A DNA stretch of 64,000 nt. Origin: Chlamydomonas reinhardtii. Lineage: Eukaryota > Chlorophyta > Chlorophyceae > Chlamydomonadales > Chlamydomonadaceae. The stretch is from contig NC_057004.1 of NCBI RefSeq assembly GCF_000002595.2, positions 4,126,671 through 4,190,670 on the forward strand, in the 5' to 3' direction. The position numbers and the translations under genes were made by a program. Below are positions 1 through 12,600 of the stretch, piece after piece; within the stretch, counting starts at the first letter, position 1, and each line of letters begins with the position of its first letter. The notes under the pieces are model-generated. The model was not told where the DNA came from. It saw nothing but the letters and a program-made list of their open reading frames with translations, and made no database searches.

Positions 1-128
1 CCGCCACCCACAAGTCCCTCTGGACCCCGAGCCCTCTGCCAATGCTTCGCTTATCGGTCCCTCCGCCACCGCCGCCACAACCCCGATCCCTAATTATCCG
101 CCTCCCCTACGTGCCCTCTCGCCTCCAG

Positions 129-776
129 GCCCGCGCCAAGCGGCTGCTGAAGAAGGCCGACAAGCTGCGGGCGGAGGGCCGGAGCGGCGGGCGGCTGGAG
201 TCCACGTGGAAGACCTTCCAGGTGCGGATGAGGTGGTGCTGGTGGAAGTGGGATTGGGGGTTAGCGTTAAACCAATCCCGTAAGGGATTGGGGTGAGGGT
301 GGTGGGTTGCAAGGTTCAAACATTGGAGGTGGCGGGCGGGGTGGTGGGGAGTGCCGGGAGTGACGGGATCGCGACAAGGCGGAGGCAAGCGAGCGGCGCT
401 GCGGTAAGGCGAGCGCATCAAGGAAGGCGGCCAAGTGGAGGTGTTTGACTGACAGGGGGTGTTCTGTTCTGGGAGGGGGCATCCCAGTCCCCACCATCTG
501 TTACCACTGCCCTGGCCGCGCAACCCCCCACCCGCTATGCCGCATTGCACCGCCACCCCCCAACCCACTGCCCGCCTGCCTCATCGCCGCCTGCCTCGCC
601 CCCTGCTGCTCCGCAGCTGACCATGGAGATCCTGATCTGCATGGACGCGCTGGAGGCGGAGTCGCTGCGGGTGCTGCCGCTGGGGCTGCTGGCGCGCAAC
701 ATCCAGGTGGGCACATTGTGTACAAACACACACACACACACACATATGGTGTGTGCGATTTCTTCCTCGTTCTCTT

Positions 777-838
<62 letters not shown>

Positions 839-1981
839 GCACACACACGCCAAACGCCTCGCAGCCAGTCTTCATGTGCTTGGATTACTCACTCCCGTCT
901 CCCCCGGACGGCTGCCCCCCCCCCCTCACCCTTGTTCCCCCCAGGGCGGCAACGAGCTGTGGCTGGCCATGGCGCTGTCCCACCCGGCCCTACACGCGCT
1001 CAACGGCCCGCAGCTGGCGGCCATGCTGGGCGGACTCATCAGCCCGGAGGTGGGCGGAGGCGTGTCTGCGTGTTTTGGGGGGGGGGGGCGTGCACATGTG
1101 AGCGTGCGCGGTTGCCTGGCAGCATGCGCTCGGCGGGTCAGCAGGTGCGGCCTTACCGCGCCCTCGCTCGTCACCCCCCCCCCTCCAAAAAACCACCGCG
1201 CCCCCAAACCTGTGCCTCTGCTGCACGCACGCCAGCTCACTCCCGTCTGCTCACACCCGCCCTGCTCCCTTGCTCTTTGCCTGGTGCCGGATGTCTCCTT
1301 CTCCTGACGATTGCCCCCCCCCTCCTCTGCCGTCCTGCCCCTCCAGGTGCTGTCCAAACCCACGGCCATGTGGGCTGCCTACCCCGTGTCCCCCGCCGTG
1401 GAGGCGGCGGTGGAGGCGCTGGAGGAGCAGCGGCAGCTGCTGCTGGAGCTGCAGACGGACGCAGGGCTGGTCAAGTGGAACGACGCGCTGCTAGTGGACC
1501 TGCGGTTCGCGGGTGAGCGGTTGGACTGCGCTTGGTTGGTTGGTTGGTTGGGCAGTTAGGACGGTGGTTGCGGTTGGGGAGTGTGCTGCCCGCAAGGCCT
1601 GCAGCCGCCCTCTGCCGGCGTGGCTGTGACAGGGCGCTGCCTCCCCTACCTCGCCTTCTTTCCCCTCGCCTCCTCACCCCCTCACCTCCACCCCTCCTCA
1701 CCTCCACCCCGCCTCGCCTCCACCCCTCCTCACCTCCACCCCTCCATCGCCCCGCCACCCGCACAGGCCTGGTGGAGGCGTGGGCCAGCGGCGCCACGTG
1801 GGGTCAGGTGATGGAGGACAGCAACATGGACGACGGCGACATGGCGCGACTGCTCATCCGCACCATCGACCTGCTCAAGCAGCTGCAGCACAACGCCCAC
1901 CTGCTGCCGCAGCTCAAGGAGGCGGCGGCGGAGGCGCTGCGCGGCATGGACCGCAAGCCCGTGGCGGAGCTGACGTTCTAG
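129..1981 (+). CDS. ISE2: ISE2-type DExH-box RNA helicase, C-terminal end (5' part outside window)
   Basis: This is the 3' end of a chloroplast DExH RNA helicase of the Ski2/Mtr4 superfamily. In plants ISE2 acts in plastid RNA processing and affects plasmodesmata. Exons read by eye: 129-221, 617-706, 945-1049, 1347-1512, 1767-1981, all in phase. The product covers the C-terminal DSHCT region. Blocks typical of ISE2 are NELWLAMALSHPAL, then PAVEAAVEALEEQRQLLLEL, GLVEAWASGATWGQV and MDDGDMARLLIRTIDLLKQ, ending near MDRKPVAELTF. The plant protein, as I remember it, ends almost identically (MDEGDLARLLRRTIDLL, then MDRPPISEL). The helicase core lies left of the window. The stop is TAG at 1979-1981. 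The assignment is firm; the exact left exon edge is less so. Introns hold an R2 repeat and a (CA)n/(CG)n tract. Confidence 0.87.
256..286 (+). repeat. R2 dispersed repeat, copy 1 (intron)
   Basis: Carries the motif AACCAATCCCGTAAGG preceded by GGGGGTTAGCGTTA. It lies about 35 bp after the ISE2 donor at 222 and reads toward the intron interior, so its G-rich terminus faces the exon. Matching copies are at 11890-11921 (reverse) and 19891-19930. Confidence 0.6.
779..848. repeat. (CA)n followed by (CG)n microsatellite in an ISE2 intron
   Basis: About 45 bp of CA dinucleotides run into a short alternating CG/GC tract, then CA again. The purine-pyrimidine alternation is compatible with left-handed DNA. 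It lies inside the intron 707-944. Confidence 0.9.
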
Positions 1982-2140
1982 AGGAGGTTGGAGGAGGTTG
2001 GAGGAGGAGGCAGGAGGAGGAGGAGGTTGGAGGAGGAGGTTGGAGGAGGAGGGGAGGAGGAGGAGGAGGGGGAGGCACGAGGGGGGCAGGAGGGGTGGCA
2101 GGAGGGAGGGGGGGGCAGGAGGAGGAGCGGGTGCAGAGGA
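1982..2140 (+). repeat. GGAGGA-type purine-rich tract in the ISE2 3' UTR
   Basis: Directly after the ISE2 stop the top strand is almost pure purine (imperfect GGAGGA/GGAGGTT units) for about 150 bp. ORFs through it on either strand are compositional artefacts. Confidence 0.85.
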
Positions 2141-4757
2141 AAAGGACGTTGAAGACGAGCAGGCGGAGGTGCTGTTGGGCAGGTGAAGGTGATAAGCATG
2201 CGGGTGGGCAGGTCCCTCCGCACCACAATGACTAGGCATGGTGAGCGGTGGCCAGCTAGTTGCTGCCTAGCTGCGTGCAAAGGTGTGGATGTGGAGGGGT
2301 GGGGTGATGGGGTGGGGCTTGGTGCTGGTGCTGGTTGCGGTCCACGGTGTATTGACAGAATGGTGTGAGCGGTGCACGTGGGCACAGGGCCTACACGACT
2401 CTGGTGCTGCAACAGCCGGGTGTCTTCAGGCGACGCGGCGTTGTGCCACGTGCGTGTCGCCATTCCGGTGCGGCACGGTCGTTGAGCCTGTGTGGCTGCG
2501 GAGGCAGGCCCTGCTTGAAACGCCAGGTAGGGCTGGGTGGCTGACTGAGCACGGCCAACACGCGACTCAGCGGTAGCGACCCTGATATCAAATTGCGGGC
2601 CGGTGGTGGGCCCCTCAGGCCTTGCGCGTGAAATAGTCGTGTGGCTAGCCGTAGCGCCTAACTTGTGGAGTAACGGGGGTGCGCTAGAATCGTCTGATGT
2701 CGCTGGGGGCACACCAGGACCGTATGAGGACAACCCGGGCTCACCCGTGGCCAGGGCGGTGTCCAAAATTGGGGCCAGGTGGTCTTCTCGGACAGCGATT
2801 ATAATACCTGCCCTCCACAATTCGTACGGTATCTCATACCGTACCTTTCACGTCTGCCCCGACTTCAGCACGATCTGGCCGCCCTTTGTGCAACAGCAGA
2901 CATACCGCCTCATCACCGCTTATCACCGCCATGGCCATGCGCTGAGCAGGCCGCCTCTGGATTGACCCGGATTGATGGCAGTGCCTGGATATGATAGCGA
3001 TAGCAGTGATTGGGAGTGTGTGCTGCAGCGCGTGTGTGCAGAGTCTGGAGGAAAGGTTGATCCTGTCCAGCCTAGGTCCGTGATGTGAGGAGCTAGATAA
3101 GGTTGATCCCGTCTTAGCACCAGCCCTTAAGCCCTCTTACACCGTCCTGAGTGGTCATCTGTCCTCGGCGCAAACTCAACACATTGCTTCATCGGCGTGC
3201 GGGGACGCCGCGTTGGCGAGAGCCACGGATGGCCCTAATACACCATGGGGGCATGTCGCACGGCACCGTACAGTAGTGTTACAGTGTTGTTACAGAGGAT
3301 GTCCGCTTCAGTTGCCCAATGCACGCACTCATGGGAAGCACCCGTCACGGCTGCGGCAGCGCGCCCTTGCGGCCGTCCGAAGCCTCGCCCCTGCGAGGTA
3401 TCGCTGTGCCCACCTCCAGCCTCACTCAGACCTCCCCCTTCCCGGCTAACGCGACGGTGAGCTGCACAATGCTCCGTCCCAGCCTCCACCAAGCTCCGCA
3501 CAGCCAGTCCGATACACTTGGAAACCACGTAGAACCACAGAATTGAAACACGGAGTCGCGACACAGTTTCACGTGCCTGCGCACGTTGCCGCCCCGTGCA
3601 CCTATTGGCAGCCAGGCCAGCCTGGCCACGTTGTCACACAAATTGACTCAGCCATCTGCCCAACGGGGCTGCCTGCATAACGCGTCCTGCAGCCTCCTGC
3701 TCATGTCCTAGGGCCTCGACGTCCGCCTGGCGCATCTACCGCACCAGCTGCACCATCTGCGACGCCCTTCACGTGCACAGCCAGCTTGCGCACGGGGGGC
3801 ATACAGCCACACAGATAGAAGACAAAACCATTCATTAGATATGTAGTGTACAACAGGTAACGAGAACTCGTTGAGGGCGGGGCGCCGCGGCGCACCGCCT
3901 ATGCAGCACATCAACACCAACCGAGCACATCGCCAATCTCTGCAGTGCCTACGACCGCAGCGCCCGATTCGACGCCCCCTGCAAAATCCTTGTTGGTCGC
4001 TCTCGGCATGCATGAAAGGGAATGCAAGATAAGCACACGCACACGCACACACAGTGACGGAGCCAGCGGCATGTGGCGTGGGGCAGCACAAACTGTGTCA
4101 ATGTGTGAGGCTAGGCAACACGCCGGCTTCCTCATGAGTGAGAAAAAGCGCAAGCTAAAATCCTTTCTCTTGCCCCTTGCTATTCCTACAGCTACCTACT
4201 CAGCACAAGAGCGTGGCCCACCGCTTGCAGTACTTACGTATCTCACGTCAGTCCACTCGTCAGACACTACCAAAACTTCAGCCAGGAACTGCGTGCGTCG
4301 GCAACCCACGGCGCAATCGCTCAGCCTGGTTTGCGCCCCCTGACTCCCCTGAGGGGGCAGCGCTTAGTGCCCTGAGAGCCTCTAGGCAACAGGCACAGGC
4401 GGGCACACCGCCGCAACCGGCAACCCACACTTCACGGCGCCTACCAAGGGCCCCTTCACGCCTCGCCTCACACTGGTCACACAATACAACAACACAAACA
4501 ACTCGTCACCCGTCATTGTCCAGTGCTTTAGCTATGCCTCCCGCCACCCGGCAAGCAGGCGCCTCCCATGCAGCAAGAAGCAACGCGCATGCCGAAGCAC
4601 ATGGCCGCGCCATGAGCTGTCTACTGGTAAGCGGCAGCCAGCGCCGGCAAAGCGCCAAGCAGAGCCGCTGCGCCCAGCTGTGCCTGCCCATCAAGGTGCC
4701 AGCCACTGCTCCCGGTGCTGCTGCTCCTCAGCTGCTGCCGTCTCCTCTGCTGCCGCC
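2141..4757. other. Intergenic/UTR stretch, no gene recognised
   Basis: About 2.6 kb between two convergent genes (ISE2 + and UBC -). ORFs here are short, overlapping and without recognisable protein features. I find no clear + strand TGTAA close to the ISE2 stop. The nearest TTACA (TGTAA on the minus strand) for the UBC gene is around 3269-3290, which would imply a long UBC 3' UTR. No RNA gene or mobile element recognised. Confidence 0.5.
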
Positions 4758-6341
4758 TCATGCCTCGTCGTCGCTGTCAGACAGGAACGCCCCCTCGCTC
4801 TCCTCGCCGTCGCCGCCCATCTTCTGGTCCCCGTCCCCCTCCTCGTCGTCGCTGCTCTTGTTGTTGACGGACACGGGGTTGTGCCCCAGCAGCTGCTCCG
4901 GCCGTGCATAGCGCTGCACATAGTCTGCAGCAGCACACGAACACCAGCGCACGCAAGAGGTGCACTGCTTTAGCGGAGCAGACCCCACCATTGTGTTGCT
5001 GCGGTAAAGCATCCACGCCATCACACAGGACGTACAGAGACCGTGCAGTGCTAATACATGCGCTGCGTGAGGGCGCGTTCCTGCCAGCCCTCTGCACGCC
5101 CCCTCTGCTCTGCCTGCCGCACCCTAAAAAAGAAACCGTGCCTCAAGCCCACGGCCACGTCAGACCCGTGCTGCTCACCCTTGACTTTGTTGGCGTACAG
5201 CTGCGGCTCGCGCATCAGCAGCGCCGCCGCCTCGCTGTTGAGCGGGTCGGTGGGGTTGGGGTACAGCAGCAGCTGCGGCAGGAACACCTCGAAGATGTTC
5301 ACCAGGTCTGCGGCGGTGCCCAGAGATTGCATTGGTTACAAGAGGGACCTGCTGACGCAGATTCACGAGCCCGTGACGTGGAAAACGATCACCCTGTTCT
5401 GGACCCCGGGGGCGTGCCGCCTGAAACGCCGTCGGCCTACTACGGCCCAGAGCAGCGGCGAGGGAGGCAGAGCGGGCGTGCAGGCGGATCACACGACAGT
5501 AAAACCCTGGCCTTCGTGATGCATTCTTGCAGAAGATGATTGATATCGGTGGTGCAGCTGCCAGTGAAGTAATTGGGTTGGGCGAGCAGAGGGGCTGCCT
5601 GGTACCTTGGGGGCGGCATGGGTGCCCTACGGTGCTTGCCGAGGCATCAATCGCACCCCCAAACCCCGTGCGCAGGCTCGCGCTTACCGAACATCGGGCT
5701 CCAGGTCTGGTTGATGACGTCCAGGCACACAGACCCCGACCTGCGCGCATTGATGTGAACCGGTGCGGGGCGGTTGGGCCCAACTTTCGGCGACGATGCC
5801 GAGATAGCGGCCGCGGGGCCCGCTTGCGCTGCGGCAACTTACGCCTCGTCAATGTTCGGGTGGTAGCACCGGTTCACGAATCCGATGGAAGGCGACTTGT
5901 AGGGATAGGCTTCCGGCAGCTCGACGTGTATCCTCCAGAGTCCCCCCTCATAAGGGCCTGCATCGACAGCAACGGACGCGCGTTAGTCGAGCCGCGCCGA
6001 CCCAAACGGCGCCCAGCACGCGTTATGAAGTCGAAGACGATGCTGCGAGCGACGGCCGTAATCCGGGGGCAAGGGCACAAGCGCCACCTAGACCTACTGT
6101 CTTTGGGGCCGGCGAAGTCGACGTTGAACTCGCTGATGTTGTCTTCCACCAGCTCCACCTTCCAATCCGACATCATCCTACACAACGTTCGCAGGCGCAG
6201 GGCACGACGCGCAGTAAGTTAGGCCCCAAACCCTTGTGCAGCGACGCCCCCAGCGCAGCTTCCGGGCTGCCAGCGCGCCCGTCTACAAACTCACAGCTTC
6301 ATCACGTCCATTTCACGGCGCTTGCTTGGCGACGCGGACAT
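4758..6341 (-). CDS. UBE2H: Ubiquitin-conjugating enzyme E2, UBE2H/Ubc8 type
   Basis: E2 enzyme that carries ubiquitin as a thioester for transfer to substrates with an E3. Exons on the minus strand in transcript order: 6341-6295, 6177-6098, 5957-5843, 5740-5688, 5307-5179, 4924-4758, giving 196 residues. The start is [20 protein letters not shown]. The UBC fold follows: [58 protein letters not shown], then [20 protein letters not shown]. The catalytic Cys is about residue 86 (SGSVCLDV), in the context used by this family. The C-terminus is an acidic Ser/Asp/Glu tail ending [13 protein letters not shown], as in UBE2H and plant UBC4/5/6. Length matches the family (about 185). The gene starts head-to-head with the tri-longin gene. 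All six exons join in phase. Confidence 0.93.
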
Positions 6342-6654
6342 GTTTGCTTCGTTTTGGAAGGAAGGTTCGGGCAAGGTGCGGAGCAGTCCAGGATCCGCTG
6401 TGCTTGAGAAGCTGTTAGTATGGAGGTGAGCTGCACAGCGTCAATATCAAATTCTGTCGTAGCTCGGGGCTATTCCGGTCTGGCAAGCCCGTCTGGCAAG
6501 TTGGGAATGGGGCATTGGCCTACTGCTCGATTTTGGCCAGGAGGTAAAATTAACTATTGCATATGGCAACATGCCTACACAACTGCGTGATTTATAGGCC
6601 AAGCTGAATGAGTGGACTTTTCGGGCCCGACATGCACCTGTTTTTGACTGAGCG
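6342..6654. promoter_or_regulatory. Putative bidirectional promoter, UBE2H / tri-longin gene
   Basis: 313 bp separate two divergent start codons (6341 minus, 6655 plus). It must hold both 5' UTRs and core promoters. It looks less GC-rich than the flanking exons. No TATA box chosen with confidence. Confidence 0.5.
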
Positions 6655-9600
6655 ATGAGCGCGAAACACCCTTCAGTGCATGCAGCGTTCATAGTAAGCA
6701 CCGACAGCCAAGGCGGGGAGGATGACGAGGAGGACCGGAGCGTGAGTGCAGCGCGGAAGGCTGGGTACTTGTGCCTGGCGTGCCTGGCCACCCGGCGCGT
6801 TGCACGCTTCCTCCTGCCTCTTTAACTGGGCCCCCTCGTATGCGCGCATTCCTCACGCCTTCGCCTGATGTGAAACTCCTTGTCGCCTCTCAGCTACTGT
6901 ACAGCTACCCGCGCGACGCTCCTGTGGGTAGCACGGCCAGCCACATCAACTCCTTCAAGTCCCTCAGCCTGGCGATCCGCGGTGTGCTGGACAGCATTTG
7001 CGGAGAAAAGGTGGGGCGCCAGGCGAGGGCTACTGCTTCTGTAACGTCATGGCCTCATGGAGTGTGGCACGTGCGAGTCAGAACCTCCGCTGACGCAAGC
7101 GCGGGCCCGGGTCATACTCCCGGTAGCTGCATAGCCGGAACCGAAAGGCCGCCGAGTCGCTGGCAACAACGCGACATCATGTGTGGGTCACCACCCCTGG
7201 ATGACCGCCCCTTCCGCCCGCCCCCCGCCCCCGTCCACAGACCAAGCTAGTCCACTTGGAGCATGGCGGCACTCGAATGCTGCTGGCGTCAGCCCACCTG
7301 GAGGTGCGGGGCGGCATGCAGTGTTGGGTGTGTGTGGGGCGCATTGGCACTCAATGGCGCCGCGGTGGTGCACACGTGGCACACACTGGGGGCACCCCTT
7401 CGTGGCGGCGGCGGTGGCCTGTGCGGGGGCAGTGCGGCCAGCACTAGGGTGTCGTGGGGGCTGGCTTGTGGGGAACAATGTGCGACGCCGCGCCGCGCCC
7501 GGCCGCCTGCCCACCCGCCGCGCATAGCGTACGCAGTGTGCGTGCAGCCTACCGCACTTTACTGGACACGCGCAAGTGGAGTTGCACAGTCACATGCGGT
7601 CCCATGTCGGATCATGATGGTGCAACCGGCCGCCGGGGGCTCCCCGCCCCGCTGGCGCCGCCTGTGCGTGCAGAGTGTGATGCTGGTGGTGGCTCTGCGG
7701 CAGCTGGTGCCGCCCTCCGCCGCCACCGCGCTGGTGCTGCACCTGGCGGAGGCGCTGGTGCTGCTCATGGGGCCCTTCGCGCAATGGGGACTCATGCAGG
7801 GTGAGGGAGGAGGGAGGAGGGAGGAGGGAGGCTGTAGGTGGTGTGGTGACACAACGGCCGATGGCGTGTGGGTGCTGGCGTTCGGCCGGCTCGTGCAGGG
7901 ACTGGGGGGGGGGGGGGGCGTCCCGCAGTGGCGGCGCCTCAGCCGTGCAAGGTAGCATACGGCTCTGGATCCTCGTGCCTAGCCACCCCACCGGCCCTTC
8001 TGCTGCGCCGCTGCAGCCAAGACGTCGGGCGGAGCGGGTCCGGGCGGTGCAGGAGGGCCAGCACAGACGTCCGCGGAGACCCAGGTGCGCCGCTTGCCAG
8101 CAGCTCGAGCGAAGCAGCAGTGAGCATCCAACAGCACTGGTTCGAGCGCGTAGTCTGTTGTCGTCACCGTGCCGACCTCACAGTCCACTCGCCACCACCT
8201 TCCGCACCTGCCCACTACCACTGCCACTACAACCCATCCAGCCTACCTACCTCCTCAACCACCACTCCACCACCCATCGCACCTCTCCACCGCCATCACC
8301 ACCACCGCAACCTCTCCCTCCCCCTCCTCTACCCCCAGGCCCTGCTGGACCGTGTGTTTGAGGGGGTGCTGACCCAGATCGACTCGCCGCAGTGGTGCGC
8401 CCGCATGGCGCCCTGGAACTGCTTCGAGGTAGGCGCCGCACGGCCGCAGCTCCCTGGACTCCAAGGGCAGGGGCAGGGGCAGCGGCAGCGGCAGGGGCAG
8501 GGGCAGGGACCCGGCCCTGGGGAGCGGGAGCGGGAGTGGGACAGGCAGGAGCGGGAGTAAGACAAGCGGGAGTGGGGTAAACGGGTGGCACAGGCGGCAG
8601 CGGGTGTGGGAGTGGGTCTGCAGCGGGAGGAGGCACAGCAGGCGTCCCTTTGGGGCTGTGCGGCTCCACTCCACACATGCAGCGTCGTAGGACACGAGAA
8701 ACAGCCGGCGGCCGCTTCCGCTCAACCGGCTTATTGACGGCTCGTCCGACACGCTCGCAGCCCGTGTCACCTCCTCGCCTCACACGCTCACGCCCCGCCT
8801 CCCGCTCCTGCACTCGCGCCCCCGTCGCACGCGCACTCGCAGTCTTCCTGTTTGTACCTGGCACTCCCGGGCCGGCTGCAGCAGCGGCTGGCGGGCCTGG
8901 TGGCGGAGCACGCGGCGCAGCACCACAAGGCGCCCTTCAGCTTCTTCAGGAAGCACTCCTGCCTCATGTACAGGTGAAAGACCCGGCTGAACCTCTGTGT
9001 GTGTCTGTACGTGAGTTAGCTTGTTAGACTTGTTGTTGATGAGCTGTCAGCTCGCCAGACTCCAGGTTGCGTAGGTACACCATGCCGCACCCAGGGCAAG
9101 CCCGGCGCGTCCCGTGCCCTGTGCCAATGTCGATGCTGACCCTGCTCCTGCCCCTGCCGCTGTCGCCGCCGCTGTGCAGGGGCCTGCTGCTGGCGTCGGA
9201 CCTGCACCCGCGGCACGCCAAGCAGCTGTGGCAGCTGCTGTGGACGCTGGGGGTGCTGCAGCACGCCGGGGGGCTGCCCTGCCAGGTGGACAGGCGGGGG
9301 TTGTTGAGACACGCACACGCGCGCCTGGCCCTGTCTCGCCTCGCTTCGCTCTGAGTCGCTGGCTTGCTTCACCCCAGCCAAGCCACGACGCACGCCCACG
9401 CTCACACCCACGCCCACACCCACGCCGCAGATCCTCACCCGCATAGTGCACCTGCCGCACCCCTCCTCCGCCGGCGCCGCGGCGGCGGCTGGCCGCGGCC
9501 CCGCCGGCGGCGGGGGCGGCACCGCCGCCGCGACGGCGGCCGCCGTGGCGGCTCTGCAGCACGAGAGCGCGGGCGTGACGGTGAGCGAGCAGCCCACGGG

Positions 9601-12600
9601 TCGCAGCCTGCTGGTGGTGGCCAGCGCCATGCACATGGTGATGGCGGTGGTGCTCACCGGGTACGACGAGGAGATCGAGGAGGAGCTGGCGGGTAGGTGG
9701 GGGTGGGGTGGGGTGGGGTGGGGTGGGTCGTAGATACCAGCCAAATGGAAATTAAAGCCAGTACAAAAGAGCAAGGAGGAGAGCGTGGCCTATGCTTTGA
9801 CAATGTAGTGGGGTGGGGTGGGGAAAAGGCTGCGCTGGGGTGGGGTGTAGCCATCCATGGGATGGTGTGTATCAAATGGGGTGGGGTGGGGTGGGTTGTA
9901 AGTACCTGCCCAAACTAAACCGAACCGGGCTAAAACGAGCGGAGCACAGGTAGAGGCGTTCGTTGCAAGCGATAATACTTATGGGGAAGGGGCTGGGGTG
10001 AAGTGGGTTGGGATGGGGCGGGGTTGAGGGGGGCTTGAGGGGTGGAGGCAGGGAAGAGGGGGAAAGGGATGGGCGCTGGCTGGGTGGGAACAGGCGGGGG
10101 CTTCACAAGTAGACGTGGCAATGCCGGGCGATTCATCTCCGGCCCTGAACACTCTGGTGCAAACATCTATGGAGGCTCCAGCGTTGCTGCTGAACACACA
10201 TTGCCTCTGCTGCCATTGACATTACTGTACCCCACTGCCCCTGCTGTGCCCCGCTGCTGTCAGGCCGCCTGGAGGGCCACTCGGCTGCGGAGCTGCTGCA
10301 GAAGATGCACAGCGTGCTGGGGCCGGACCTGGAGCGCCTGGTGGAGGCGTCGGGTGGGTGGGTGGGTGGGTGGGTGGGTGGGTGGGCTGCGGGGGGCGCT
10401 GTGCGTGTGTGTATGTCAGTATGTGTATGCGAGCCGGTGCGTGTGATGCAACTTGAATGCTGAAGGCGCGGCCTGCAGCGTTAGCGCCCACCGCCGCACG
10501 GTCTGCCCCAGCCTGCGCTTGGAGTTTGATTCTCGTCACCCGACCCGCGCATCCGCAATGTTGCGTGCCTGCATTCCGCACAGCTGTGTACAGCGCGGCA
10601 GCCAGGTCGCTGGACACAGCGCCGGCAGCGGCAGGGGACGCCACCGCGGCCGGGGCGCGCGGCGCCGGCGCCGGCGCAGCCGGCGGCAAGGGCGCGGCTG
10701 GCGCTGGTGGCGGCGGCGGCGGCGCTGCTGGCGGCGCCAATCTGCTGTTCCGGCTGATGATGCGGAACCGGTCCACATCCGCGGGGGTTGGGCGGCAAGA
10801 AGCAGCTTCCGCCGCTCATACGGCCGGTCAGCAGTGCGGAAGTTCCGTTCTGCCCGTACAGGTGGGTGGACTGTGGCACTGTTGGTGAGTATGTGGGTGG
10901 GTAGGGTGGGCGAGCGCATGCGCTGCTGACAAAGAGAACATGGGGCAGATCTCTGAGGTCAGGCTGCGTATTGCACATGAACAGGGCCGCGGCCAAAGCT
11001 GCATGTGGCAGCACGAATTCAGACGCCTTCTCTGTGCCGCCTACCGCGCCTGGCCCCCGCCATGCCCGCCCTCACGCACCCTGCACGGACCACACCGCCT
11101 TGCCCCACTGTCGCAGCAGTGTGCCTGCCAGCCCCGACGGCCGGCAACCGCCCGGCCGCAGCAGCACCGGACATGGCGGCGGCGGCGGCGGCCGCCTCGC
11201 CACCACGCCCACCGGCGGCCAGCCACACGACCGGTCCGGCCGCGGCAGCCGGGCAACGCCTGGCGGCGGCGGCGGCGGCGGAGCGGGGGGCGCCAACCCG
11301 CTGACCGGCAGCCCCACCTACGCCGCCAGCATGCCTGTGGCGGCGCCCGAAGGGGTCCTGTTCCTCATCGCGCATGACGCGCCGCACGGCGGCGTGCGCT
11401 TCCTGGGGGACCTGCCGGGTGGTGGCGGCGGCGGCGGCGGCGCGCTGGCGGCGGTGTGGCGCGCGGTGGCGGCGTGCCGGCTGCGCTTCGGCGCGCACAA
11501 CGTGGCCATCGCGGCGCCGCCCAAGCATGCCAGGTGCGTGTTGGATGTGTGGCTGTGTTAGATGCGCCTTTATGTGGGTGAATGTTGCTGCAAAGTGACA
11601 GCAGTAGTTCTCTCATCCTGCCCTGTGTGTGGCGTCCGGGCCCTACCAAACATGGGACGCGCCGTGCCGCATCCGCTCCCAACCTTTGTTACTGTGCATC
11701 AGCACACGCGCAGCGCATGCCTGCCCCCAATCCCCGCCTGCATGCCTCCGCCACACATCCCTGGTATCGGGTCTGGGATCCCTTGGTATGAAACCCCTCC
11801 CCGTCCCGCGTCTGCAATACCACTGTACATGGCTACGCCGTCACTTCTGATATAATCATGAATGTAACCCACTCCCCCCGCGCGACTGTTTCCTTACGGG
11901 ATTGGTTCAACGTTAACCCCCGCCCTGACGTGCACACACACGCTCCATGGTGCAGGCTGACCATGACGCTGGACCAGATTGAGCAGCTGTCGGCGGCGCG
12001 GTCGCAGCGCGAGGGCGGCCAGCGGCTGGGCACCGCCGACTCGTCGCCCTGGCAGTACCACCCCGAGCTGGCCAGTCTGGCGGCGGTGCACAGCCTCACG
12101 CTGCGGCTGCAGCTGCCGGCAGCAGCCCCGGGACCGGCGGCAGGAGCAGCGGGAGGAGGGGAAGGAGCGGCGGCGGAGCCGGCGGCGACGGTGAGAGAGG
12201 GTGCAGTGGAGGTGGGGGCGGGAGCGGGGGCGGGGCGGACAGGCGGTTGGGGTTGGTGCGTGTGTAATGCTGCTGGGGGCGTTGGAGCGCAGCACACGGC
12301 GCAGCACAGCGCCGGCATATGCGGGGATGCCACACGGCTTGTGCACACACGTGCACGGTTCGCACGCGGCAAGTCAGTTCCCCCGCGTTTATCCCCGCTT
12401 GCGCTGCCCTCCCCCACCCCCTGTCCAGCCAACCGGCAAGTCGTGGCTTGCCCGCGTATCGGGCAGCCGGGCGGGAGGCAGCACTGGTGGAACAAGCAGT
12501 GGCACCGGAGGCGCGAGCAGCAGCGGGGCGGCAAGCAGCGGCGGTGCGCCCCCGGCTAGCGCGAGCACACACGTTGCCAGTGGGCCCGCAGCCGAGGTGC

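Noticed and set aside
1978-2820. 280-aa minus-strand ORF after ISE2
   Set aside because: Its C-terminal half is translated GGAGGA repeat; no start context or domain.
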